Shown: positions 1 to 5,129 of the stretch, in pieces
How the letters are laid out: every line of letters begins with the position of its first letter
Position numbering within the stretch: the first letter of the stretch is position 1
Assembly (NCBI GenBank): GCA_019323235.1
Contig: JAHWHN010000218.1
Span: 1 to 7,005 of the forward strand
Length of the DNA: 7,005 nucleotides
Direction of reading: 5' to 3'
Source of the DNA: Candidatus Woesearchaeota archaeon
GTDB lineage: Archaea > Nanobdellota > Nanobdellia > Woesearchaeales > JABIAG01
Translations under genes and position numbers: made by a program
Notes under the pieces: model-generated
Databases searched by the model: none
What the model saw: only the letters and a program-made list of their open reading frames with translations
What the model was told of the DNA's origin: nothing

Positions 1-318
1 AGAGCATTGATTACTGGTGAGAATCTAGCTCAAGTTGCATCTCAAACTATTAATAATATGTTTTGTGTTAATGAATCAACAGACATGTTAGTTTTAAGAC
101 CATTAGTTGGATTAGATAAGAGTGATATTATTGAATTAGCAAAAGGATATGGTACTTTTGAGAAATCAATTGAACCTCATGATGATTGTTGTACTTTTTT
201 TATGCCACAAAATCCAGAAACTAATGCCAAGTTAAATATACTAAAAAAGGAAGAAGAAAATATCGATGTAGATGTTTTGGTTGAAGAGTGTATCAAAAAC
301 ATTCAAATTATTGAATAA
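1..318 (+). CDS. thiI: ThiI, tRNA 4-thiouridine synthase, C-terminal part (5' end outside window)
   Basis: ThiI adenylates U8 of tRNA through its PP-loop ATPase domain so that sulfur can be inserted to give 4-thiouridine; it acts in the cytoplasm with its THUMP domain bound to tRNA. The frame is open to the left edge, so the gene begins upstream and the internal TTG at 7 is not a start. The visible 105 residues are the end of the PP-loop domain. They show GENLAQVASQT near the start, then RPLVGLDKSDIIELA, then the conserved Asp-Cys-Cys of SIEPHDDCCTFFMP (about residues 62-64 of the visible part). The protein ends about 40 residues after that Cys pair. There is therefore no C-terminal rhodanese domain, as in archaeal and many Gram-positive ThiI proteins and unlike E. 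coli. The sulfur carrier must come from elsewhere or use internal cysteines. The next gene starts 33 bases downstream on the same strand, so read-through is possible. The family call is firm; the N-terminal domains cannot be seen. Confidence 0.93.
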   Translation, partial: RALITGENLAQVASQTINNMFCVNESTDMLVLRPLVGLDKSDIIELAKGYGTFEKSIEPHDDCCTFFMPQNPETNAKLNILKKEEENIDVDVLVEECIKNIQIIE

Positions 319-329
319 AAATAGGAAGT

Positions 330-345
330 ATCTTAAATTTAAGAT
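330..345. repeat. 16-bp perfect palindrome between thiI and the ykgJ-like gene
   Basis: The bases ATCTTAAATTTAAGAT read the same on both strands. The palindrome lies 6 bases before the ATG at 352. It could be a dimeric regulator's operator or fold in RNA as a short hairpin. A GGAAG at 324-328, just before it, is too far from the ATG to act as a Shine-Dalgarno unless a hairpin closes the gap. In DNA this AT-rich, about one such palindrome per 7 kb is expected by chance, so only the position makes it notable. Confidence 0.35.
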
Positions 346-351
346 CCACGT

Positions 352-738
352 ATGAGGGTTAATGATATACTAGCGTCTGCACAAGATGTTTTAAATTCTT
401 ACTGCTGCGAAAATTGCAAGTCTTTATGTTGTCATAAGGGAAAAGTCCTAATAGATAGATCATTCCCTAAAGAAATTGTTCCTAAAGATAGAATTGTTGA
501 GAGAAATGATGGTTATTGTGATTTAATTTTAAAAGGAGGATGTCCTTTATTAGATAAAAAATTGCTTTGTACTATTCATAAAGAACCATATAGACCTAAA
601 GCCTGTCAAGAATACCCTTTCTTTGTAAAACCAAGTGTCGTATATATTGCAGAGGCTTGTCCTGCAGTAAAAGATGGGACTTTAAAAGAAATAATTTCTA
701 AATTTGAAGAGTTGGGATTGAAGATAATTTTCATTTAA
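352..738 (+). CDS. YkgJ-type zinc/iron-chelating cysteine-cluster protein
   Basis: This is a 128-residue soluble protein of the CxxCxxxCC (YkgJ) family, whose members are predicted to bind Zn or an iron cluster; their reaction is unknown. The signature cysteines are C19, C22, C26 and C27. They are followed by GGCPLL (C64), LLCTIH (C73), RPKACQEYPFF (C85 within 81-91) and EACPAV (C103). That is the usual order of the family, C-rich head, then CPxL, then CxIY/H, then RPxxCxxYPF, and the length is normal. Extra cysteines occur at 18 and 56. I chose the ATG at 352 because the first family motif begins 18 residues later and no better start precedes it. No TATA box sits at the leaderless distance, and the 33-base gap after thiI makes co-transcription with it plausible. 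A role beside a sulfur-transfer enzyme is inference only. The family is sure; the function is open. Confidence 0.85.
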   Translation: MRVNDILASAQDVLNSYCCENCKSLCCHKGKVLIDRSFPKEIVPKDRIVERNDGYCDLILKGGCPLLDKKLLCTIHKEPYRPKACQEYPFFVKPSVVYIAEACPAVKDGTLKEIISKFEELGLKIIFI

Positions 739-744
739 ATAATC

Positions 745-752
745 TTTATAAA
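745..752 (+). promoter_or_regulatory. TATA box of the 111-residue protein gene (leaderless promoter)
   Basis: TTTATAAA is centred 26-27 bases before the ATG at 775. TATAAA (747-752) is followed by exactly 22 bases and then the start codon. Archaeal transcription starts about 25-27 bases downstream of the TATA centre, so the mRNA should begin at or within a base or two of the ATG. No Shine-Dalgarno sequence is present, in line with leaderless translation. Confidence 0.7.
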
Positions 753-774
753 ATAAACTTCATTACTAATATAA

Positions 775-1110
775 ATGAGTGATGATGTAAGATATATAAG
801 ACTAGATGAAAGAACTAACTTAGATGAAAGGGTTCAAGTTCCAATATTAAATGATGATATTATAACTGAAGCAGAATTATTAACACCTCAAGATTTTCAA
901 ATATTAACTTCTAGATTAAAAAAACAGGAAGACCCAAAAATACCAATTTATTTATTAGATATAGTTCCTTCCGATTTATATGAAGTTATAGCTAAATCAT
1001 ATAATATAGATGTTACTAAATTTAATTATAATAAACTTAAAAAGGCATTGTTTGATTGTAATCAAAACATACAGTATAATTTCTTTGGTGAAGAATATAG
1101 TTTATTCTAA
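775..1110 (+). CDS. Hypothetical acidic protein, 111 residues
   Basis: I do not recognise this protein. It is soluble, with no signal peptide and no membrane segment, and the N-terminal half is acidic. The start contains a short internal repeat, LDER at residues 10-13 and again at 16-19, inside an extended, charged head. Residues 36-55 (LTPQDFQILTSRLKKQEDPK) look helical and charged. Residues 58-90 (YLLDIVPSDLYEVIAKSYNI and on) look like a small helical unit, and the C-terminus is rich in aromatic and Asn residues. There is one cysteine (C94). Codon use matches the neighbours, and a TATA box at the right distance plus an in-frame ATG support it as a real gene. It has its own promoter, as does the next gene, so the two need not act together. 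The product may be a lineage-restricted DPANN protein; that is inference. Confidence 0.75.
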   Translation: MSDDVRYIRLDERTNLDERVQVPILNDDIITEAELLTPQDFQILTSRLKKQEDPKIPIYLLDIVPSDLYEVIAKSYNIDVTKFNYNKLKKALFDCNQNIQYNFFGEEYSLF

Positions 1111-1118
1111 ATAAATGC

Positions 1119-1126
1119 TTATAAAT
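1119..1126 (+). promoter_or_regulatory. TATA box of the 175-residue protein gene (leaderless promoter)
   Basis: TTATAAAT is centred about 26 bases before the ATG at 1148. TATAAA (1120-1125) is followed by 22 bases and then ATG, the same spacing as in the gene upstream. There is no Shine-Dalgarno sequence. A T5 run at 1139-1143, between TATA and ATG, may also help terminate transcripts coming from the preceding gene. Confidence 0.68.
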
Positions 1127-1147
1127 TAACTTTCTTACTTTTTATTT

Positions 1148-1675
1148 ATGTATTCAAAACCTAAAATTAAAGAAGAAATGGATAAATCTTCTTTATACAG
1201 AATAGAGTTTCCTAATCAAAAAAGAGAACATACTCACTTAAAGTGTTATTTTGATGGAAGTGATTTCTTATTTAAAAGACCAGATGCACAATTTTCAGAA
1301 TTTGATTTTAATGGTAGACTAAGATCTTTTTGGATAAATGATAGTAGACATAGTTTATTTAAAGTTGAAGAAATTTATCCAACTGAAAGAACTATTGAGA
1401 TTATTTATAGAGAAAATAATCAAGGCACAAGAATATTAGTTCCTGAAAATGAAAAAATTTCAGAAGCTTACCAAACTATTATTGATGAGTATGCTTTCTT
1501 TAATGATTTACAAAATAATGTTCTTAATCATGGTTGGTATTCTGTTAAGGAAGTTGCTGGTTTAGCTAGAGATAAAGAAGTGGAAATGCCAGATTTTTTA
1601 GAAGATGTTATTAATGAAATAGCTAATTTTGATACATATAAAAAAATATTTGGAATTGAGAAAAAAGTTAATTAA
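1148..1675 (+). CDS. Hypothetical soluble protein, 175 residues
   Basis: I do not recognise this protein. It has no membrane segment or signal peptide. The first two thirds (about residues 15-100) alternate short hydrophobic and charged stretches, for example YRIEFP, LKCYFDGSDFLFKRP, FDFNGRLRSFWIND and RTIEIIYREN, and look like a beta-rich domain. Residues 103-170 look helical (EAYQTIIDEYAFFNDLQNNV, then DFLEDVINEIANFDTYKKIF) and end in a lysine-rich tail. There is a single cysteine (C33) and no cluster of catalytic-looking residues. The ATG at 1148 is supported by a TATA box at the leaderless distance. The stop codon overlaps the stop of bud32, which runs the other way. I could not match it to a family, so no function is offered. 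Confidence 0.75.
   Translation: MYSKPKIKEEMDKSSLYRIEFPNQKREHTHLKCYFDGSDFLFKRPDAQFSEFDFNGRLRSFWINDSRHSLFKVEEIYPTERTIEIIYRENNQGTRILVPENEKISEAYQTIIDEYAFFNDLQNNVLNHGWYSVKEVAGLARDKEVEMPDFLEDVINEIANFDTYKKIFGIEKKVN
1640..1666 (-). terminator. Possible oligo-T termination tracts of bud32
   Basis: Read on the - strand, a T6 run (1666-1661) lies 5 bases after the bud32 stop codon, and a T7 run (1646-1640) lies 14 bases further on. Archaeal RNA polymerase can terminate at oligo-T tracts without a hairpin. These tracts lie inside the end of the convergent gene, where the + strand reads Lys codons, so their composition could be due to that coding sequence alone. Confidence 0.4.
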
Positions 1676-2271
1676 TGTTTATTTCTTCCACGTAATTCTA
1701 CTTCTTCTAATCTTTTTAGAACTTCTTTGAAATCTGGGTTTGTTTCTTTATATCCATTAATTGCTTCTTTGAAACAAGATTCCCATATTAAATGATGTTT
1801 ACTTTCTAAAGCGTGTTTGAATAAGTGTAAATCAACTGCTTTATCTTCAACTTTATTAGAAAATTGACTTAAACCAAAATCAATGAATTTTACTTCATTA
1901 TCTAAAATCATGTTTGAAGTTGTTAAATCCCCATGAACAATATCGTTGTTATGAAGGATTGCTATTTTTCTTCCAACTTCTCTACCTAAGTTTAAAGGAT
2001 CTTTGAATAGAACATCTCTTAGTTTGTCACCATTTATGAAATCCATTCTTAATGTCATTAATTGATCATTAACATCATGAACTTTTGGAGATGCAAAATT
2101 TAATTCTTCTAATTTTTTAAGAATTTTTTCTTCTCTTCTTGTTCTAAATTTTCTTAAAGAATTATCTAGCTCATCTAATCTGTAATCTTTTTTAATTCTT
2201 TCTTTGATTACAAAATCGCCTTCTCTTTTTATTATTGCTTCAGCACCTGATGCTAGTATTTCGGAATTCAT
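1672..2271 (-). CDS. bud32: Bud32, KEOPS complex protein kinase/ATPase
   Basis: Bud32 is the small atypical kinase of KEOPS, which with Kae1 makes N6-threonylcarbamoyladenosine at A37 of ANN-decoding tRNAs. Visible motifs, in order: the glycine-loop-like ASGAEA (7-12); the ATP lysine K23 in VIKERIKKDYR; an acidic-basic helix with E47/E48; the catalytic loop HGDLTTSN (113-120, with D115 and N120); the metal-binding DFG (131-133) in FIDFGLS; EDKAVDLHLFKHAL (142-155); and the basic tail RGRNKH (194-199). In this family the tail normally reads RGRK and runs a few residues further, so the C-terminus is slightly short. The length, 199 residues, fits a free-standing Bud32; no Kae1 domain is fused and none lies next door. 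It follows the eS1 gene by 39 bases on the same strand and may be co-transcribed or use a weak TATA-like TTTTATAT upstream. Identification is firm. Confidence 0.95.
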   Translation of the reverse strand: MNSEILASGAEAIIKREGDFVIKERIKKDYRLDELDNSLRKFRTRREEKILKKLEELNFASPKVHDVNDQLMTLRMDFINGDKLRDVLFKDPLNLGREVGRKIAILHNNDIVHGDLTTSNMILDNEVKFIDFGLSQFSNKVEDKAVDLHLFKHALESKHHLIWESCFKEAINGYKETNPDFKEVLKRLEEVELRGRNKH

Positions 2272-2310
2272 AGTAATATAAAATAAGAAAAAGAGAATAA
2301 ATATAAAAAT
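2272..2310 (-). promoter_or_regulatory. eS1-bud32 spacer: T-rich, with a weak TATA-like element
   Basis: On the - strand this 39-base gap holds TTTTATAT (2308-2301), centred about 33 bases before the bud32 ATG, which would give a leader of only a few bases. It also holds two T5 runs (2309-2305 and 2292-2288 region) that could end the eS1 transcript. There is no Shine-Dalgarno sequence before bud32. Promoter, terminator or both are possible, and the AT richness makes any single reading weak. Confidence 0.35.
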
Positions 2311-2970
2311 TTATTCTTCGTCTTCATCAGATTCTTCTTCAGAATCTTCAATATCTTCAGTAACTTCTTCTTCAACAATAATGTCTTCAGAATCGTCTTC
2401 TCCAAGAGCTTTTACAAAGAATTTCTTAATTATAACCATTTTAACTGGGTATACTTTTGATAATTCTTTTTTAAGGTCTTTTTGAATTTTTTGAGCAATT
2501 ACATCATTTAAAGCTTGTGAAGTTGATTTTTTACTAAAGTATTCTTTAACGAAAGCATCAAATACTTTTCTAAGTTGAGTTCTTAAAGCAGCTGAAGCAT
2601 TTCCTTTAGTAATGATTATTGGTTTTAAAATCATTTCAACTTTGTTTGCATTGATTACTTTAATTCTATGGTCTACTCTATCAGATCCTTTTTTGATGGA
2701 CATTTTAATAGAAGTAGGTTGTGTTTCAAAACCACACATAGTAGTTTTTACTGAATCTCCTTGAAATCCTGTTACAACGAAAGATACATTATATCTTCTT
2801 TGTTTCGGATTTCCAGAATAAGTCATTAAATTAACGTTTAATTTTCTTCCAACTAAAGTAGCTGGATCTTCAACATATGATTCTCCCAATTCTTTACCAT
2901 TAGGGCCTATTAAAGAAACCCATTTTTTCTTTTTTACAGCTACTGTCTTTCTTTTCTGTTTGTTTGCCAT
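2311..2970 (-). CDS. rps3ae: Ribosomal protein eS1 (S3Ae), small subunit
   Basis: eS1 is the archaeal/eukaryotic small-subunit protein at the mRNA exit side of the 30S platform; bacteria lack this family. The visible pattern is a basic head (KKKKW, 13-17), IGPNGKELGESYVEDPATLVGRKLNVNL (21-48), RRYNVSFVV (58-66), DRVDHRIKVINANKVEMILKP (98-118), IITKGNASAALRTQLRKVFDAFVKEY (119-144) and YPVKMVIIKKFFV (174-186). These correspond to the family's GET...DP..LiGR segment, the central beta core, the helix after the conserved Thr, and the YP-(V/L)-K/R-x-V-x-IxK end. The core is normal in length. The last 29 residues (191-219) contain 20 Asp/Glu, an acidic extension I do not expect in most archaeal S3Ae proteins. 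The ATG at 2970 has an AGGA 5 bases upstream. It is the clearest archaeal marker in the window. Confidence 0.94.
   Translation of the reverse strand: MANKQKRKTVAVKKKKWVSLIGPNGKELGESYVEDPATLVGRKLNVNLMTYSGNPKQRRYNVSFVVTGFQGDSVKTTMCGFETQPTSIKMSIKKGSDRVDHRIKVINANKVEMILKPIIITKGNASAALRTQLRKVFDAFVKEYFSKKSTSQALNDVIAQKIQKDLKKELSKVYPVKMVIIKKFFVKALGEDDSEDIIVEEEVTEDIEDSEEESDEDEE
2314..2400 (-). repeat. Low-complexity acidic tail of eS1
   Basis: This stretch encodes residues 191-219 of eS1. Twenty of the 29 residues are Asp or Glu and the others are mostly Ser, Ile, Val and Thr. In DNA it is a run of GAA/GAT/GAC codons with no exact long repeat unit. It is likely disordered in the protein. Confidence 0.6.
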
Positions 2971-3025
2971 TTTCTTCCTAATTATAATTATAATTTAACA
3001 AATTTTTGAATAATATTTATCTACG
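2971..3025 (-). promoter_or_regulatory. Likely promoter and ribosome-binding region of the eS1 gene
   Basis: On the - strand an AGGAAG (2979-2974) lies a few bases before the ATG and can pair with an archaeal anti-Shine-Dalgarno. Two TATA-like elements are possible: ATAAATATTA (3020-3011), which would give a leader of about 20 bases, and TTAAATTA (about 2998-2991), which would give an almost leaderless mRNA. The first fits better with a used Shine-Dalgarno. The region is too AT-rich to decide. Confidence 0.4.
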
Positions 3026-3061
3026 AAAAAACATTTGATTTAAAAAGGTTTTCTTTTTAAA
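3026..3061 (-). terminator. Possible gyrB terminator: stem-loop followed by T6
   Basis: On the - strand, 43 bases after the gyrB stop codon, TTTAAAAAG (3061-3053) and CTTTTTAAA (3047-3039) form a perfect 9-bp stem with a 5-base loop. The stem is followed by T6 at 3031-3026. The stem is almost all A-T, so it is weak; the oligo-T tract is the more likely archaeal signal. It separates gyrB from the eS1 promoter. Confidence 0.45.
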
Positions 3062-3103
3062 CTTAAGATAATTGACCTTATTAACACTAATAAAGGGATA
3101 AAA

Positions 3104-5005
3104 TCAAATATCTAAATCTTGAACTTGTTTTGCGTTTTGCTGGATAAACTCTCTTCTTGGTTGAACTTCATCACCCATTAAAACCTTAAACACTCTGTCA
3201 GCTTCAACAGCATCTTCAATGATTACTTGCTTTAAGTTTCTATTTCCAGGGTCTAAAGTTGTTTCCCATAGTTGATTAGGGTTCATTTCTCCAAGTCCTT
3301 TATATCTTTGAATATTCGTTCCTTCTTTTCCAAGCTCTTCTAAAGCAGCTTCTTTTTCCTTTTCATTTACTGCCCAGATTTCTCTTTTACCCTTCTTTAC
3401 TTTATATAAAGGAGGCTGAGCTATGTAAACATAACCTTCCTCGATTAAAGGAGTCATGTATCTGAATAAGAAAGTTAATAATAACGTAGCAATGTGATTT
3501 CCATCAACATCCGCATCTGTCATAATAATTATTTTATGATATCTTGCTCTTTCAATGTCAAAGTCATCCCCAATACCTGTTCCTAAAGCACTTACTAAAG
3601 TAACAATTTCATTGTTTTTTAACATGTGAGCTAATCTTGCTTTTTCAACATTTAAGATTTTACCTTTTAATGGAAGAATTGCTTGGAATTCTCTATTTCT
3701 ACCTTGTTTTGCAGAACCACCGGCAGAATCCCCCTCTACAATGAAGATTTCTGATTTACTTGGATCTTTTGATGCACAATCTGCTAATTTACCTGGTAAA
3801 GAACTTCCTTCTAATAATCCTTTTCTTCTTGTTAATTCTCTTGCTTTTCTAGCAGCTTCTCTTGCTCTAGCAGCATTAACTACTTTTCCAAGAATTAATT
3901 TTGCTATGTTTGGATTTTCATCTAAATATTCTGATAATTTTTCAGTTACAATAGAATCTACAATACCTTTAATATTACCATTACCCAATTTTGTTTTTGT
4001 TTGACCTTCAAATTGAGGTTCTGGAATTCTTACAGAAATAATTGAAGCTAAACCCTCTCTAGTATCTTCTCCTTGGAAAGTAAAATTTAGTTTATGCTTT
4101 TCTGCGAATTTGTTAAAAACTCTTGTTAGGGCTGTTTTAAACCCAGATAAATGAGTTCCACCTTCGTGGGTATTAATGTTGTTTACAAAAGTAAAAATGT
4201 TTTCTCTGAAACTATCATTATATTGCATTGATATTTCTAATTCAACATCATCTACTTTTTTTTCTAAATAAATTGTTTCATGAAGTTTTTCTTTTCCTTC
4301 ATTTAAAAATTCTACAAAAGAATTAATTCCACCTTCATAAAAGAATACTGCTTCTTTATTTTCTTCTCTTTTATCTTGAAGAATTATTTTTATTCCTTTA
4401 TTTAGGAAAGCTAACTCTCTCAATCTTGAAGAGATGTGATCAAAATTAAATTCTACAGTATCAAAAATTTCTTCATCTGGATAAAAAGTTACTGATGTTC
4501 CATGTTCTGTTGTTGGTTCAATTCTTTCAACTTCACTTATTTTATCTCCTCTTTGAAAAGATTGATTCCAAACAAAACCTTCTCTTTTAACAGAAACTAA
4601 TAATTTTTTAGATAATGCGTTTACTACACTAATACCTACTCCGTGTAAACCACCAGATACCTTATAAGTAGATTTATCAAACTTACCACCTGCGTGAAGT
4701 TTTGTCATAACTACTTCTAGTGCAGAAACATTAAATTTTGGATGAATAGCTACTGGAATTCCTCTACCATCATCTGTAACAGTACAACTTCCATCTTGAT
4801 TTACAATAACATAAATTTCACTACAATAACCAGCTAAAGCTTCATCTATACTGTTATCAACAACTTCGTTAATTAAATGATGTAATCCTCTAGAATTTGT
4901 ACTCCCAATGTACATTCCCGGTCTTTTTCGAACAGCCTGTAGACCTTCCATTACTTGGATACTTGATGCTGCATATTGATTTTGATCTTGAGTATTTTCT
5001 TCCAT
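3104..5005 (-). CDS. gyrB: DNA gyrase subunit B, bacterial-type
   Basis: GyrB is the ATPase and TOPRIM subunit of type IIA gyrase, which introduces negative supercoils with GyrA as A2B2. Its 633 residues match the compact form without the large insertion of E. coli GyrB. The GHKL ATPase domain shows E47 and N51 in INEVVDNSIDE, D78 in DDGRGIP, and GGLHGVG (118-124). The transducer domain shows NNINTHEGGTHLSGF (275-289) and the QTK loop (335-337) in PEPQFEGQTKTKLGN. TOPRIM shows EGDSAGG (424-430) and DADVDG (497-502), giving metal ligands E424, D497, D499. RYKGLGEMN (567-575) and QPRREFI (615-621) close the protein. After DADVDG the usual SHIRTLL reads NHIATLL. The ATG at 5005 is set by a Shine-Dalgarno 8 bases upstream. 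gyrA is not adjacent: the next gene encodes eS1, and lgt diverges upstream. The PEPQFEGQTKTKLGN and RYKGLGEMN sequences fit GyrB better than ParE. Confidence 0.96.
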   Translation of the reverse strand: MEENTQDQNQYAASSIQVMEGLQAVRKRPGMYIGSTNSRGLHHLINEVVDNSIDEALAGYCSEIYVIVNQDGSCTVTDDGRGIPVAIHPKFNVSALEVVMTKLHAGGKFDKSTYKVSGGLHGVGISVVNALSKKLLVSVKREGFVWNQSFQRGDKISEVERIEPTTEHGTSVTFYPDEEIFDTVEFNFDHISSRLRELAFLNKGIKIILQDKREENKEAVFFYEGGINSFVEFLNEGKEKLHETIYLEKKVDDVELEISMQYNDSFRENIFTFVNNINTHEGGTHLSGFKTALTRVFNKFAEKHKLNFTFQGEDTREGLASIISVRIPEPQFEGQTKTKLGNGNIKGIVDSIVTEKLSEYLDENPNIAKLILGKVVNAARAREAARKARELTRRKGLLEGSSLPGKLADCASKDPSKSEIFIVEGDSAGGSAKQGRNREFQAILPLKGKILNVEKARLAHMLKNNEIVTLVSALGTGIGDDFDIERARYHKIIIMTDADVDGNHIATLLLTFLFRYMTPLIEEGYVYIAQPPLYKVKKGKREIWAVNEKEKEAALEELGKEGTNIQRYKGLGEMNPNQLWETTLDPGNRNLKQVIIEDAVEADRVFKVLMGDEVQPRREFIQQNAKQVQDLDI

Positions 5006-5013
5006 TTATTACA

Positions 5014-5019
5014 CTCCCC
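5014..5019 (-). promoter_or_regulatory. Shine-Dalgarno sequence of gyrB
   Basis: On the - strand GGGGAG sits with its GGAG core (5017-5014) 8 bases before the ATG at 5005, inside AAGGGGAGTG. It matches the anti-Shine-Dalgarno well and fixes the start. It is the strongest ribosome-binding site in the window, where several other genes have none. Confidence 0.75.
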
Positions 5020-5047
5020 TTAATACTAAAAATTAAAATTAGGGCTA

Positions 5048-5055
5048 TTTATAAA
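5048..5055 (-). promoter_or_regulatory. TATA box of gyrB
   Basis: TTTATAAA reads identically on both strands. In the gyrB direction its centre is about 46 bases before the ATG, which puts the transcription start near 5025 and leaves a leader of about 20 bases that contains the Shine-Dalgarno. It is the only TATA-like element in the spacer at a distance suited to gyrB. Confidence 0.65.
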
Positions 5056-5099
5056 GTTTTCTAAGCATTTTTGATGTTTTTTCAATCATTTTCAAAACA
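5056..5099. promoter_or_regulatory. Core of the gyrB/lgt divergent intergenic region
   Basis: These 44 bases lie between the two outward-facing TATA boxes, so any shared regulator would bind here. A 7-bp inverted repeat, ATGTTTT (5074-5080) and AAAACAT (5094-5100), has a 13-base spacer and touches the lgt TATA box. It could be an operator half-site pair, but repeats of this size are common by chance in such DNA. Confidence 0.3.
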
Positions 5100-5107
5100 T
5101 ATATAAA
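5100..5107 (+). promoter_or_regulatory. lgt: TATA box of lgt (leaderless promoter)
   Basis: TATATAAA is centred about 26-27 bases before the ATG at 5130. TATAAA (5102-5107) is followed by exactly 22 bases and then ATG, the same spacing as the two hypothetical genes at the left of the window. This argues against the in-frame TTG at 5109, which would lie directly against the TATA box and upstream of the transcript. Confidence 0.7.
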
Positions 5108-5129
5108 GTTGATAAATATTAGAGAAAAT

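Noticed and set aside
7..9. TTG as the start of a short 103-residue gene
   Set aside because: The frame continues to the left edge and the protein begins in the middle of the conserved ThiI PP-loop domain, so this is a gene cut by the window, not a small gene.
2971..3103. A possible small RNA or tRNA in the longest intergenic gap
   Set aside because: The region is nearly all A and T, shows only a weak A-T hairpin, and has none of the conserved tRNA T-loop or D-loop bases.
3741..4004. An 87-codon open frame on the + strand with hydrophobic stretches
   Set aside because: It lies wholly inside gyrB on the opposite strand, where the gyrB protein is conserved; it has no TATA box or Shine-Dalgarno and its apparent hydrophobicity is a by-product of the complement of Lys/Glu codons.
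5109..5129. In-frame TTG start for lgt, adding seven residues
   Set aside because: The TTG is one base after the TATA box, so it would not be in the transcript. The ATG at 5130 gives the family-typical N-terminus and the same promoter spacing as two other genes.
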